A stretch of DNA of 64,000 bases from Parvibaculaceae bacterium PLY_AMNH_Bact1 (GCA_032881465.1 CP126168.1:992001-1056000), one strand, 5' to 3'; counted from the stretch's first letter, positions 50,911-60,267 are shown. Notes: generated from the letters alone by a model not told the origin. Made by a program: numbers and translations.

Positions 50911-51497
50911 GAGCAGCTCTCCTTCACAATGGTCGGGAGACGCAGGCTCTCAAGATTGGAATAGGTCTCTTCATCCGGATTGTAGAGCCGGAGCGTGAGG
51001 CTGAACGCTTCTCCTTCGCCGGTGCCATCAAAGCCGGTCGGAATACCGTTCGTGCCCTTGCCGCCTGGGTTCACCGAAATCGTGAAGCCATTTTCCCCGT
51101 CGCGCGTTACTGTGTTCATGGCCTGGCTGTATCGGTTGGCAGGATTGGGGATCAGGTAATGGTCTGCCCCATAAGCCGTGATGCTCCACCAGCGGGTGGC
51201 AAGTGGTTTACCGTCCAGACGATAGCTGCATTTGCTTGTCAGAGGGTCGCCTGCATCATCGTGCACGGCGGTGAAATAGACCGTCTCGCTTTTATTGAGC
51301 GCCAACAATCCGGCACGTGCCACCGCGGCGCGGGCATAGGGGCTTGCGGTTGGACTGCCGATGGCCGGGTCGGTTGTCCACGCGCCATTTTGCAGCGCGG
51401 TCCCCAGACCCGCATTGATCGACAGCCAGGTGATCCCCAATCCGATAATGAGAGCGCCGACTAAAACGCCCAGAGCTTTTAGAAGTCCTGAAACCAT
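50907..51497 (-). CDS. DUF1214 protein
   Basis: A 196-residue protein with N-terminal membrane segment (GVLVGALIIGLGITWLSINA), then YFTAVHDDAGDPLTSKCSYR and PTGFDGTGEGEAFSLTLRLYN, the DUF1214 pattern. First gene of the DUF1214-DUF1254 pair. Periplasm-facing; function unknown. Confidence 0.84.
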   Translation of the reverse strand: MVSGLLKALGVLVGALIIGLGITWLSINAGLGTALQNGAWTTDPAIGSPTASPYARAAVARAGLLALNKSETVYFTAVHDDAGDPLTSKCSYRLDGKPLATRWWSITAYGADHYLIPNPANRYSQAMNTVTRDGENGFTISVNPGGKGTNGIPTGFDGTGEGEAFSLTLRLYNPDEETYSNLESLRLPTIVKESCS

Positions 51498-51594
51498 GGG
51501 TTCCTAGATTCCCCAATCATTGTCCCCGAAGGGAGGTTGTAACACAGAGGCCGAAAAGGACCAGACTAAGCGCCAGACTGAGCCCTCTTCGCAG

Positions 51595-53616
51595 TTAACG
51601 CGATAACGTCTCGCCACCGCGGCGAAATCCAGGTCCTGGGTTTACCTGTTTCCGGTGTGCTTCGCGAAACAGGTTCGACAGGGAAACGTAAAAGCGGTGA
51701 AGTTCTGGTTGTGGCGGCGCTGCGATCACGGGCTCCGTATCAGTGGCCCGGCGCCGGGCACGACGAACAGGAGCGGGTTTGCCGCCTGCAAGATCTGCGA
51801 TTGGCATGCCCTCATGCACCGACTTCATGAAAGATGCCCAGGTGGTGGCGCTGAGGCCCCCACCTTCCGCATTGAACATGGGCGACGCATTGTCATGGCC
51901 AAACCAGACACCAGCGACCTGGTCCGCCGTATAGCCGACGAACCAGATATCGCGCCCATCCTGGCTGGTGCCGGTCTTACCTGCGGCGGGACGTCCGCCA
52001 ATGGCGGCGTTTGACCCGGTGCCTGAGAGGATGACCTGATAGAGCAGATAGTTCATCGAGCGCGCGGCACCCGGTGCCACCACACGCGTGGCAAGGGATT
52101 GCTGTTCAAACAGAATATCGCCGTCAGGATTAAGAATGCGTCTGATGCCATAGGGCTTCGCTCTAAAGCCCCCATTCGCAAACACAGCATAAGAAGAAGT
52201 GAGGTCAAGCAGCGTCACTTCTTCTGTGCCGAGCGCAATGGAAGGGTGAGACGCAAGCGGCGATGTGATGCCAAGGCGTTCAGCTGCTTCGATCACCTCC
52301 AGGCGCCCGACCTGTTCTGAGAGGCGCACCGCAACCGTATTGATTGAATATTTCATCGATGTGAGGAGACTGACATTCCCCCGGAATCGCCCATTATTCT
52401 GAGGCTTCCACCCATTCACATTGATGGGGCGGTCACTCACCCGGGATTCAGGTGTAAGCCCGGTCTCCAAAGCAGCAAGATAGACAAACGGTTTGAACGC
52501 GGAGCCCGGTTGCCGTTCTGCCTGGAAGGTGCGGTTGAACTGGCTCTCGAGATAGTCCCGGCCCCCGACCATAGCGCGGAGCGCCCCATCCGGGTCCATA
52601 GAGACGAGCGCACCTTGTGCTGGCGGCTCATCCACATCTTCCGGAAGGCTTGCCGCGCGCTCAGTGATCGCATCTGCAATGGCAAGCTCGCCAGCGGCTT
52701 GTTGCACTGGGTCGAGTGTTGTTTCGATGATGAGTTGGCCCGTCATGCCGGGCAGGATCTCAGCGACTTCTGCAGCGATCCAGTCCACAAAATATTGCGA
52801 TCCTTGACGCGGTACCCGTTTGATAATGGTTGCAGGTGTGACGCGGGCTGCGAAGGTTTCGCCCTCTGTCAGAACACCGTTCTCAACCAAGGTGCTGAGC
52901 ACGATCTCTGCGCGCCGTTGGGCGCGGGAGAGATCATTGGTAGGCGCAAACCGCGACGGCGCCTTGATCAGCCCGGCAAGCAGAGCTGCTTCCGCGAGGT
53001 TCACGTCACGAACGGACTTGTCAAAATAATGCTGTGAGGCTGCTTCAAAGCCATAGGCTCCGGCACCCATATAAATCCGGTTGAGGTAGAGAGTGAGGAT
53101 TTCATCTTTCGTGTAGGCATATTCAAGCCAGACGGTGATCACCGCTTCCTGGGCCTTGCGCCAAAACGTGCGCTCAGATCCGAGATAGAGGTTTTTGGCA
53201 AGTTGCTGGGTGATGGTTGAACCACCTTGCACCACACCCCCGGCACTCAGATTGGCAACAATAGCCCGGCCAATGCCAAAGACATCAAATCCGAAATGCT
53301 CATAGAAACGACGGTCTTCCGTGCTGAGCACCGCAAGCACCAGATAGTCCGGCATTTTGTTGAGCGGGACGATCGGGGCATAGCGCCCACCGCGATTGGC
53401 AATCTCATCGCCATCCCGGTCAAGGACGGTGAGCGCGAGCGCGTCCGGCCCCAGGGGGCCGAGGAGCTGCCGCTGCATTTTAGGCAGTGTGTCCAGGATC
53501 AGGGTGCCGAACAGGACACTGCCAATAAAGACCAGCACACCAAAGGCGCGCCAAAGGAAAGGGCGCGATCGGGTGCCTTTTTGGGGCAGCTCTTGATTTT
53601 CTTCGTCGTCTCGCAC
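51595..53616 (-). CDS. Class A penicillin-binding protein, PBP1A type
   Basis: A 673-residue bifunctional enzyme. One N-terminal membrane segment (RAFGVLVFIGSVLFGTLILD); GT51 glycosyltransferase with LSTEDRRFYEHFGFDVFGIG and GGSTITQQLAKNLYLG; transpeptidase with Ser-x-x-Lys in QPGSAFKPFVY, SMKYSINTVAV (S-x-N) and AAGKTGTSQDG (K-T-G). It builds and crosslinks peptidoglycan. The start is a GTG at 53616; the ribosome site is weak. Not in an obvious operon. Confidence 0.92.
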   Translation of the reverse strand: MRDDEENQELPQKGTRSRPFLWRAFGVLVFIGSVLFGTLILDTLPKMQRQLLGPLGPDALALTVLDRDGDEIANRGGRYAPIVPLNKMPDYLVLAVLSTEDRRFYEHFGFDVFGIGRAIVANLSAGGVVQGGSTITQQLAKNLYLGSERTFWRKAQEAVITVWLEYAYTKDEILTLYLNRIYMGAGAYGFEAASQHYFDKSVRDVNLAEAALLAGLIKAPSRFAPTNDLSRAQRRAEIVLSTLVENGVLTEGETFAARVTPATIIKRVPRQGSQYFVDWIAAEVAEILPGMTGQLIIETTLDPVQQAAGELAIADAITERAASLPEDVDEPPAQGALVSMDPDGALRAMVGGRDYLESQFNRTFQAERQPGSAFKPFVYLAALETGLTPESRVSDRPINVNGWKPQNNGRFRGNVSLLTSMKYSINTVAVRLSEQVGRLEVIEAAERLGITSPLASHPSIALGTEEVTLLDLTSSYAVFANGGFRAKPYGIRRILNPDGDILFEQQSLATRVVAPGAARSMNYLLYQVILSGTGSNAAIGGRPAAGKTGTSQDGRDIWFVGYTADQVAGVWFGHDNASPMFNAEGGGLSATTWASFMKSVHEGMPIADLAGGKPAPVRRARRRATDTEPVIAAPPQPELHRFYVSLSNLFREAHRKQVNPGPGFRRGGETLSR

Positions 53617-53840
53617 GAGTTTGGTCTTTCAATAGGACGCACCTGTGCCGGAATGGCACAGCGGGGGCCCCGCATAATTGTCTGAAACGCTACATCGCAA
53701 GCGCTGTGCCGCGGGCCAGGTGACTTCTTCCGTCTGCACAGGGGGCTCAAATGAGCGTAAACTTGGACCCAGACTCACTACCGAGCTTCACTATCCAGAC
53801 TCATTACGCAGACAAGCGCAGATCCCCCAGGAACGAGAAA

Positions 53841-54293
53841 TTGACCGAGCAACCCTTCTGGCAAACCAAAAAGATGACTGAGATGAGCCGGGAGGAATGG
53901 GAATCTCTCTGCGATGGGTGTGCAAAATGCTGCCTCATCAAGTTGGAGGACGAGGATACCGGCGAGCTGGAATATACCGACATTGCTTGTAGCCTCCTGG
54001 ACTGCGAAACCTGCCAGTGCGGCGACTATCCCAATCGCTCAGTCAAAGTGCCCGACTGTGTCACGCTGACGCCAGAGAATGTGCAGCAGTTGAAATGGAT
54101 GCCCTCGACCTGTGCCTACCGTCTGCTGGCAAATGGCGAAGACCTGCCTTGGTGGCACCCATTGGTGAGCGGGGAGCAGGAGTCTGTTCATCTAGCCGGC
54201 ATGTCCGTTCGGGGCCGGACGGTGAGTGAGGATGATGTGGACCCTACTGACCTGGAAGAGCGCATCGTGACCTGGCCGGAGCAGGGAAAATAA
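53841..54293 (+). CDS. YcgN-family cysteine-cluster protein
   Basis: A 150-residue protein with [51 protein letters not shown] and [18 protein letters not shown], the Cys pattern of the YcgN/YkgJ (UPF0260) family. The cluster ligand is not known. The start was set at the TTG at 53841, which has AGGAACGAG upstream and matches the family N-terminus; an in-frame ATG at 53751 would add 30 residues. The GTA cluster follows 188 bp later. Confidence 0.82.
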   Translation: MTEQPFWQTKKMTEMSREEWESLCDGCAKCCLIKLEDEDTGELEYTDIACSLLDCETCQCGDYPNRSVKVPDCVTLTPENVQQLKWMPSTCAYRLLANGEDLPWWHPLVSGEQESVHLAGMSVRGRTVSEDDVDPTDLEERIVTWPEQGK

Positions 54294-54312
54294 TTTGCAG
54301 AAAATGCAAATT
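54292..54312. promoter_or_regulatory. Palindrome overlapping the ycgN stop, at the GTA cluster leader
   Basis: AATTTGCA and TGCAAATT (8-bp arms) with a GAAAA spacer. It could be a weak terminator of the ycgN gene or an operator in the GTA leader. No T-run follows directly. Confidence 0.35.
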
Positions 54313-54481
54313 TGTTCTTGAACATTAAACGCTCCCATCCCATCTAAAGTCCATCTCCAGAATTGCATCGAAGCGATTGGCATCTTTCAAAGAGAAAGAC
54401 CGCTAAGAAAATAATTGATGGTAAGACTTGATATAGCGACGATCATTCCTATCTTTAACCTCATCTCCAGAAATATGCTCA
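54294..54481 (+). promoter_or_regulatory. GTA cluster leader with direct repeats
   Basis: The 188-bp leader before the first GTA gene. CATCTCCAGAA occurs twice (54352-54362 and 54462-54472), exactly 110 bp apart; the second copy is about 10 bp before the start of the first gene. It may hold binding sites for the GTA activator. No consensus promoter was clear. Confidence 0.45.
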
Positions 54482-55000
54482 ATGCCTGATGACGCATCGC
54501 CCGAGACGGAAGAACTTAAGCCCGTTGACTGGGGGCACATTGCGCAGGCCTATCAGGCAGATGAGAAACTTGCGAATGTCGCAAAAGTTTACGGACTGAC
54601 CGTCCAAAAGATTGTCGCGCATGCCCAGCGTGAAGGCTGGCCGCTGCGATATGAAAGGCAGCAGGCAACCAAGCTGAAGCGATCGCCAGGGAGCACCGAC
54701 CCAGCGACTTTGCGCAAGCGCCTGACGGCACTCGTTGAGAGACAGATTGCAGAGATTGAAGGACGTCTGGCAGATGCAGCGGCAAGTCGCGACCATGAAA
54801 GAGATGCAAGAACACTTTCGAACCTGACCCGAACGCTAGACAAGTTGATTGAGTTGAAAAGAGCCGCCGCACTTGAGCGGGCGGAAGCCAAACGGATAAG
54901 AGAAGAAGAAAGCGGCAATGACAGCGCAAAGACCGACGACGCGCTCAGACAGGACCTGGCGCGCCGCCTGGCTCGCATCGCAGCCGCAGAAAGAGATTGA
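54482..55000 (+). CDS. GTA small terminase-like protein (ORFG1-like)
   Basis: A 172-residue protein with an N-terminal HTH-like part (AYQADEKLANVAKVYGLTVQ) and a C-terminal coiled-coil (LTRTLDKLIELKRAAALERA). Position before the large terminase matches RcGTA ORFG1, the small terminase. Overlaps terL by 83 bp. The start is an ATG with no obvious ribosome site. Confidence 0.75.
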   Translation: MPDDASPETEELKPVDWGHIAQAYQADEKLANVAKVYGLTVQKIVAHAQREGWPLRYERQQATKLKRSPGSTDPATLRKRLTALVERQIAEIEGRLADAAASRDHERDARTLSNLTRTLDKLIELKRAAALERAEAKRIREEESGNDSAKTDDALRQDLARRLARIAAAERD

Positions 55001-56237
55001 TGCTTTCCTGAGCGAGTTGAGCCCCCGGGAGCTCAGTTTTTTGGCTCACGATTGGCGCTTTTGGGCAAGGGCGAGCCAATGGCCACCATGCGGTGACTGG
55101 ACCACCTGGCTGATCCTTGGCGGACGCGGCGCGGGCAAGACCCGGGCGGGCGCTGAATGGATTGCAGGGCAGGTAAGAGCAGCACGCGCCGGACATATTG
55201 CCCTAGTCGGCGAGAGTTACGCAGATGCGCGCGAAGTCATGGTTGAAGGCACGTCGGGTTTGCGCGCGCTGGGGCCGGATCACACAAAGCCGCGCTATGA
55301 AGCAACGCGCCGCCGTGTGCTTTGGCCAAACGGCGCAGTGGCCAGCCTACATTCTGCGAGTGATCCAGAAGGTCTTCGAGGTCCGCAATTTGATGCCGCC
55401 TGGAGCGATGAAGCAGGCAAATGGCCGGATGCGGAAGCCGCCTGGTCCATGCTGCAGTTTGGTCTGCGGTTGGGTGAAAGCCCACGTCAGGTGGTGACGT
55501 CAACACCGCGGGCGGTGCCGCTGATCAGGAGTCTATTGGCTGACAAAAATGTCGCTGTGACACGGGCCACGACCTATGACAATCGCGCAAACCTTGCAGA
55601 TGCGTTTTTCTCGACGGTGATCAAGACCTATGAGGGAACCCGGCTTGGTCGTCAGGAGCTAAACGGCGAATTGCTGGAAGATGATCCCGACGCCTTATGG
55701 ACACGAACGCTTATTGAGCGCTGCCGCAAAACCTGCGCGCCCGACTTCGAACGGGTGGTGATCGGTGTCGATCCGCCGGCAAGCTCTGGCGACGGGGCGG
55801 ATGAGTGCGGCATCGTGGTGGCGGGGCTTGGGGGCGATGATCGCTTCTATGTGATTTCAGACCGCTCGCGCGCCCGTGCCAAACCAGCAGCCTGGGCAAG
55901 GGCCGTCGCGGAGGCGTATCAGTGTTTTGACGCAGACCGTGTCATCGCCGAAGTGAATCAGGGTGGTGAGATGGTTGCGAGCGTGCTTCACCACGTGGCG
56001 CCGACATTGCCGGTGCGCCAGGTCCGTGCGACGCGGGGCAAGAGAGTGCGCGCTGAACCAGTGGCAGCCCTCTATGAACAGGGTAGGGTCTCGCATCTTG
56101 CACCACTGCCGGAGCTTGAAGACCAGATGTGCAATTTCGCTGGCCACGGCAAAAGCCCGGACAGATTGGACGCCCTTGTTTGGGCCATAACAGATCTCAT
56201 GCGAACCGCGGGTGACCCCGCTATTCGACGCTTGTAA
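54918..56237 (+). CDS. GTA large terminase (ORFG2-like)
   Basis: A 439-residue phage-type terminase. The ATPase Walker A is LGGRGAGKTRAGAEW, Walker B QFDAAWSDEAGKWPD, and the C-terminal RNase-H nuclease has VIGVDPPASSGDG. It packages genomic DNA into GTA heads. No in-frame start is near the end of the upstream gene, so the 83-bp overlap seems real. Confidence 0.9.
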   Translation: MTAQRPTTRSDRTWRAAWLASQPQKEIDAFLSELSPRELSFLAHDWRFWARASQWPPCGDWTTWLILGGRGAGKTRAGAEWIAGQVRAARAGHIALVGESYADAREVMVEGTSGLRALGPDHTKPRYEATRRRVLWPNGAVASLHSASDPEGLRGPQFDAAWSDEAGKWPDAEAAWSMLQFGLRLGESPRQVVTSTPRAVPLIRSLLADKNVAVTRATTYDNRANLADAFFSTVIKTYEGTRLGRQELNGELLEDDPDALWTRTLIERCRKTCAPDFERVVIGVDPPASSGDGADECGIVVAGLGGDDRFYVISDRSRARAKPAAWARAVAEAYQCFDADRVIAEVNQGGEMVASVLHHVAPTLPVRQVRATRGKRVRAEPVAALYEQGRVSHLAPLPELEDQMCNFAGHGKSPDRLDALVWAITDLMRTAGDPAIRRL

Positions 56238-56247
56238 GGGAACAAAG

Positions 56248-57435
56248 ATGAATGCAGTGACGCAGCAAAAGCCGGTGGGCCTTTGGTCCAGGCTCTTCTC
56301 TCGGGCCCCGGCTACAAAGGCAAGCGCGACTGGCGCGCTGATCGCGCTGAGTTCCTTGGGGCGACCGGTCTGGACGCCCCGCGATTATGACCGTCTGGCA
56401 CGCGAAGGCTATGAACAAAATGCAGTGGCCTTCAGATGTGTGCGTATGATTGCGGAAGCCGCCGCGAGTGTGCCCTGGCTGCTGCGCGACGGCGATCAAA
56501 CTTTGAGCGAGCATCCATTGCTCACGCTTTTGACACGGCCCAATCCCGCTGAGAGTGGCACAGACCTTCTGGAGGCCTGGTATGGGCATCTGCAGGTGGC
56601 GGGGAACGCCTATCTGGAAGCGGTGAGTGTCGGCGACGACGTGCGCGAACTCTACGCGCTCCGCCCGGATCGCATGAAAGTGGTGCCCGGCACACGGGGC
56701 TGGCCGGAAGGCTATGAGTATGAGGTGAACGGACGGACGGTAATGTTCCGGGACGAACCCACAAAACCCATTCTGCACATGAAGGCCTTCCACCCGACCG
56801 ATGATCACTACGGTCTCTCTCCGCTTGAAGCCGCTGCAAAAGCCGTCGACATTCACAATGCGGCTGGAGCCTGGAACAAATCTCTGCTCGACAATGCGGC
56901 CCGTCCCTCTGGTGCGCTTGTCTATAAAGGGGTGGGTGGCGATGGCGCGCTCACCGATGATCAGTTCGCGCGGTTGAAGCGAGAGCTGGAAGACAATTAT
57001 GCAGGCTCGGCGAATGCGGGGCGTCCGCTCTTGCTTGAAGGCGGGCTCGACTGGCAGCAGATGGGGCTCGGTCCCCGCGATCTTGACTTTAACGAAGCGA
57101 AGAATGCGGCGGCGCGCGAAATTGCATTGGCGTTCGGCGTGCCACCCATGTTGCTCGGCATTCCCGGCGACAACACATTTTCAAATTACAAAGAAGCCAA
57201 TCTGGTTTTCTGGCGTCAGACCATTGTGCCGCTGGTGCGTAAGTCAGCAACCGCATTGACCCACTGGTTGGGCCCCCGTTTTGGGCCAGCGCTGCATCTC
57301 GATATTGACCTTGATACGGTCCCGGCCCTTGCTGCTGAACGAGAAAGCGTCTGGGCGCGGGTGAAAGACGCAGACTTCCTGAGCGATGACGAAAAACGCC
57401 GGACGGTGGGTTTAAGTGCGCGGGGGACAGTTTGA
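56248..57435 (+). CDS. GTA portal protein, HK97 family (ORFG3-like)
   Basis: A 395-residue portal: YDRLAREGYEQNAVAFRCVR, then the central IHNAAGAWNKSLLDNAARPS and ALAFGVPPMLLGIPGDNTFS, the typical HK97 portal sequence. GGGAAC precedes the start. Forms the ring through which DNA enters the head. Ends in TGATG overlap with the next gene. Confidence 0.92.
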   Translation: MNAVTQQKPVGLWSRLFSRAPATKASATGALIALSSLGRPVWTPRDYDRLAREGYEQNAVAFRCVRMIAEAAASVPWLLRDGDQTLSEHPLLTLLTRPNPAESGTDLLEAWYGHLQVAGNAYLEAVSVGDDVRELYALRPDRMKVVPGTRGWPEGYEYEVNGRTVMFRDEPTKPILHMKAFHPTDDHYGLSPLEAAAKAVDIHNAAGAWNKSLLDNAARPSGALVYKGVGGDGALTDDQFARLKRELEDNYAGSANAGRPLLLEGGLDWQQMGLGPRDLDFNEAKNAAAREIALAFGVPPMLLGIPGDNTFSNYKEANLVFWRQTIVPLVRKSATALTHWLGPRFGPALHLDIDLDTVPALAAERESVWARVKDADFLSDDEKRRTVGLSARGTV

Positions 57436-57698
57436 TGGACGAAGAGAGAGCGCCTGGGCGCTGGCATCTGGACAAGCGTGTGCCCATTGCCCTTATTGTC
57501 GCGATCCTCATTCAAACCGCCGGAGCGCTGACCTGGGCGGGGGCGGCATCAGAACGCATCAATCACCTGGAACGCGAGGTGATCAGCGATGACGATATGG
57601 GCGAGCGTACAGCACGTCTGGAAGTGCAGGCAGCCTATATGCGCGCCGCGCTCACCCGTATTGAAGACAAGCTCGATCGTGCGATTGCCAAAGAATAA
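57435..57698 (+). CDS. Small GTA membrane protein (g3.5-like)
   Basis: An 87-residue protein with one hydrophobic segment (VPIALIVAILIQTAGALTWA) and a C-terminal coiled-coil (ARLEVQAAYMRAALTRIEDK). Position matches the small gene between portal and protease in RcGTA. ATG overlaps the portal stop by one base. Followed by a terminator. Confidence 0.75.
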   Translation: MDEERAPGRWHLDKRVPIALIVAILIQTAGALTWAGAASERINHLEREVISDDDMGERTARLEVQAAYMRAALTRIEDKLDRAIAKE

Positions 57699-57726
57699 CA
57701 AGCCTTATCGGTTACCAGTTTTATCC

Positions 57727-57758
57727 AGCGCCCCTCCAAAACGTGGGGCGCTTTTTTT
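57727..57758 (+). terminator. Rho-independent terminator inside the GTA operon
   Basis: A perfect 8-bp GC-rich stem (AGCGCCCC / GGGGCGCT, 10-base loop) followed by seven T. It is between the g3.5-like gene and the protease gene. All flanking genes are co-directional. Confidence 0.88.
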
Positions 57759-57772
57759 GTGCCGGGAGAAAC

Positions 57773-58465
57773 ATGAGCAAACCAACGCAACAGGAAAAGC
57801 AAAGAAGCACGACCTGTGAAACAAAACGGGCGGCCTTTCAGGTGGCTGAGGTGGATGACGCCGGAGCCTTCGAAGGCTATGCGAGCCTTTTCGGCGCTGA
57901 GGACTTAGGTCACGACCTCGTCCAGCGCGGCGCGTTTCGCGCAAGCCTTGCCAAACGGGGCGCTGATCAGGTGCGGATGCTCTTTCAGCATGACCCGGCA
58001 GACCCCATCGGGTCTTGGGACGAAATCCGCGAAGACAGCCGTGGCCTCTATGTGCGCGGCCGTCTTACCCTAGATGTCGCGCGGGCAAGAGATGTGCACG
58101 CCCTCATGAAAGCAGGCGCTTTGGACGGCCTCTCTATTGGCTTTCATACGGTAAAGGCCGTGCGCGATGCGGAAACCGGATTGCGCCATCTGATGGAACT
58201 GGATCTTTGGGAAATCTCTATCGTGACCTTTCCGATGCAGCCTGGGGCACGCGTAAGCGCGGTGAAATCCGTACGGCTGCCCACAGAACGAGAACTTGAA
58301 CGCTGGCTTTCGCGGGATGCGGGACTTAGCAGATCAGACGCCCGCGCATTGATCGCGGGTGGCTACAAAGCGGTGAAGGCGCGGCGGGATGCTGGCTTCA
58401 CCTCGACAGAGTTGGGAGCCCTGGCGCGGACATTCCGCGCAGCCGGCGCTCATTTCATTCACTAA
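57773..58465 (+). CDS. GTA prohead protease, HK97 family (ORFG4-like)
   Basis: A 230-residue protein with YASLFGAEDLGHDLVQRGAF, MLFQHDPADPIGSWDEIRED (catalytic His), LDGLSIGFHTVKA (catalytic Ser) and LWEISIVTFPMQPGA. Cleaves the capsid precursor during head maturation. GGGAG precedes the ATG, which was chosen over an upstream codon in the terminator. Confidence 0.92.
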   Translation: MSKPTQQEKQRSTTCETKRAAFQVAEVDDAGAFEGYASLFGAEDLGHDLVQRGAFRASLAKRGADQVRMLFQHDPADPIGSWDEIREDSRGLYVRGRLTLDVARARDVHALMKAGALDGLSIGFHTVKAVRDAETGLRHLMELDLWEISIVTFPMQPGARVSAVKSVRLPTERELERWLSRDAGLSRSDARALIAGGYKAVKARRDAGFTSTELGALARTFRAAGAHFIH

Positions 58466-58485
58466 ATCCATCTAAGGAGAAAGAT

Positions 58486-59802
58486 ATGCCTCTCACAAGA
58501 GAGACCCGTGTGGGCCGCATTGGTCACACGTTGAGCAGTCCTGCGCCGACCGCCGCGCCGGAAAAGAAAAGCGCGGACCTGGGCTCACCTGCCATGCACG
58601 AAGTGCGCGACGCCATGGACGAATTCATGACGCGCTTTGATGCGTTCAAGCAGGCCAATGATGACCGTCTGTCTCAGGTGGAGCGGAAGCTCACAGCGGA
58701 CGTCGTGACCACAGAAAAAGTGGATCGCCTGAATGCGGCTTTGGATCTTCAGCAAAAGACCGTTGATGGTCTGGCCCTGTCGCTTACAAGGCCGGAAATC
58801 GGTTCCGCAGCGTCGTTCAATCCAGCTGCGCGGGAACATAAAGCTGCCTTTGAAACCTATGTGCGCCGGGGCAGCACAGGACCTTTGCGCAGTCTGGAAG
58901 AAAAGGCGCTGTCCATTCAATCTGACCCGGATGGCGGCTATCTGGTGCCAAGCGAAACGGAACAGATGATTGACCGGATCGTGTCGGAAGCCTCCCCCAT
59001 TCGCGCCATCGCGGGTGTCCGCCAGATCGGTGCTGCCTCTTACAAGAAACCTTTTGCGACAAGCGGGGCAGCAACAGGCTGGGTCGGTGAGACAGAGCCC
59101 CGTGCTGAAACCGGTACACCAAAAATTTCTGAGCTCGAGTTTCCAGTCATGGAGCTCTATGCCATGCCGGCGGCGACATCGACCCTTCTGGATGACAGCG
59201 CGGTCAATATCGACCAGTGGATCGCAGAAGAAGTGCAAACTGCTTTCGCTGAACAGGAAGGAGCGGCCTTTGTCTCCGGCGATGGCGTGAGAAAACCTCG
59301 CGGCTTCCTCTCCTACGATACTGTCGACAATGACAGCTGGGCCTGGGGCAAGGTGGGCTATGTCGCCACAGGCGCTTCTGGTGCCTTCCCGGCACTCAGC
59401 CCGTCAGATGTATTGCTTGATCTTGTCTATTCCGTGAAGTCCGGCTATCGCGCGAATGCGCATTTTGTCATGAACCGGCAGACTCAAGCGCAGATCCGCA
59501 AGTTCAAAGACGCTGACGGCAACTATCTCTGGCAGCCAAGCCTGACAGCGGGTCAAGCACCGCGACTGATGAATGTGCCAATTGCCGAAGCAGAAGACAT
59601 GCCGGATGTGGACGCCGACAGCTTCGCACTGGCCTATGGCGACTTCCGCCGTGGCTATCTGATCGTAGATCGTCTCGGCATTCGTGTCCTGCGCGATCCC
59701 TACACGGCAAAACCCTATGTCCTCTTCTACACGACCAAACGGGTAGGCGGCGGCATCCAGAATTTCGAAGCGATCAAGCTTCTGAAATTCGGCACAGCAT
59801 AA
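58486..59802 (+). CDS. GTA major capsid protein, HK97 family (ORFG5-like)
   Basis: A 438-residue capsid protein with an N-terminal coiled-coil delta domain (about residues 35-105) and the HK97-fold body (SDPDGGYLVPSETEQMIDRI, EVQTAFAEQEGAAFVSGDGV, VLFYTTKRVGGGIQNFEAIK). A strong AAGGAG precedes the ATG. Forms the GTA head. Confidence 0.94.
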   Translation: MPLTRETRVGRIGHTLSSPAPTAAPEKKSADLGSPAMHEVRDAMDEFMTRFDAFKQANDDRLSQVERKLTADVVTTEKVDRLNAALDLQQKTVDGLALSLTRPEIGSAASFNPAAREHKAAFETYVRRGSTGPLRSLEEKALSIQSDPDGGYLVPSETEQMIDRIVSEASPIRAIAGVRQIGAASYKKPFATSGAATGWVGETEPRAETGTPKISELEFPVMELYAMPAATSTLLDDSAVNIDQWIAEEVQTAFAEQEGAAFVSGDGVRKPRGFLSYDTVDNDSWAWGKVGYVATGASGAFPALSPSDVLLDLVYSVKSGYRANAHFVMNRQTQAQIRKFKDADGNYLWQPSLTAGQAPRLMNVPIAEAEDMPDVDADSFALAYGDFRRGYLIVDRLGIRVLRDPYTAKPYVLFYTTKRVGGGIQNFEAIKLLKFGTA

Positions 59803-59813
59803 GGAGGCCTCAA

Positions 59814-60245
59814 ATGCGTGATCTACATTCAAATCTAGGCGTCGTTCAAAGCCTCGACCCGGCGGTGACCACATCCACGCGGGTGGGTGCACCCATCGAC
59901 CGTCAGGGATATGAAAGCGTCGAGCACATTATATCGCTCGGCATGAGCGGCGATGCCCTGTCTCCGTCCGTGTCTCTTTCTCTCAAGTTGGAAGAGAGCG
60001 AAGACGGTTCCAATTGGACTGCCGTTCTGAATGACTCCGATGTCCTGGGGCCCGCGGTGGATGGCACCGGCACCTTTGCACTTATCGATGACCCGTCAGA
60101 AGACGGGCAGGCGATTGCTGTCGGCTATGTGGGTGACGCCCGCTATTGCCGGGTGCAGGTGGACCTCGCGGGCACCCACACCAATGGAACGCCTGTCGCT
60201 GCTCTGGCCTTACTGGGCCATGGCAATGTGAGGCCTGTCTCGTAA
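59814..60245 (+). CDS. Extra GTA-cluster gene after the capsid gene
   Basis: A 143-residue protein, beta-rich, no signal peptide (VGAPIDRQGYESVEHIISLG, LKLEESEDGSNWTAVLNDSD). It resembles phage head/structural hypothetical proteins, but no such gene is in RcGTA between ORFG5 and ORFG6 (from memory). AAGGAGG precedes it. Could be a head decoration or fibre protein. Followed by repeat copy 3. Confidence 0.7.
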   Translation: MRDLHSNLGVVQSLDPAVTTSTRVGAPIDRQGYESVEHIISLGMSGDALSPSVSLSLKLEESEDGSNWTAVLNDSDVLGPAVDGTGTFALIDDPSEDGQAIAVGYVGDARYCRVQVDLAGTHTNGTPVAALALLGHGNVRPVS

Positions 60246-60267
60246 GGGTCTCGACCTAAGCAAAACC

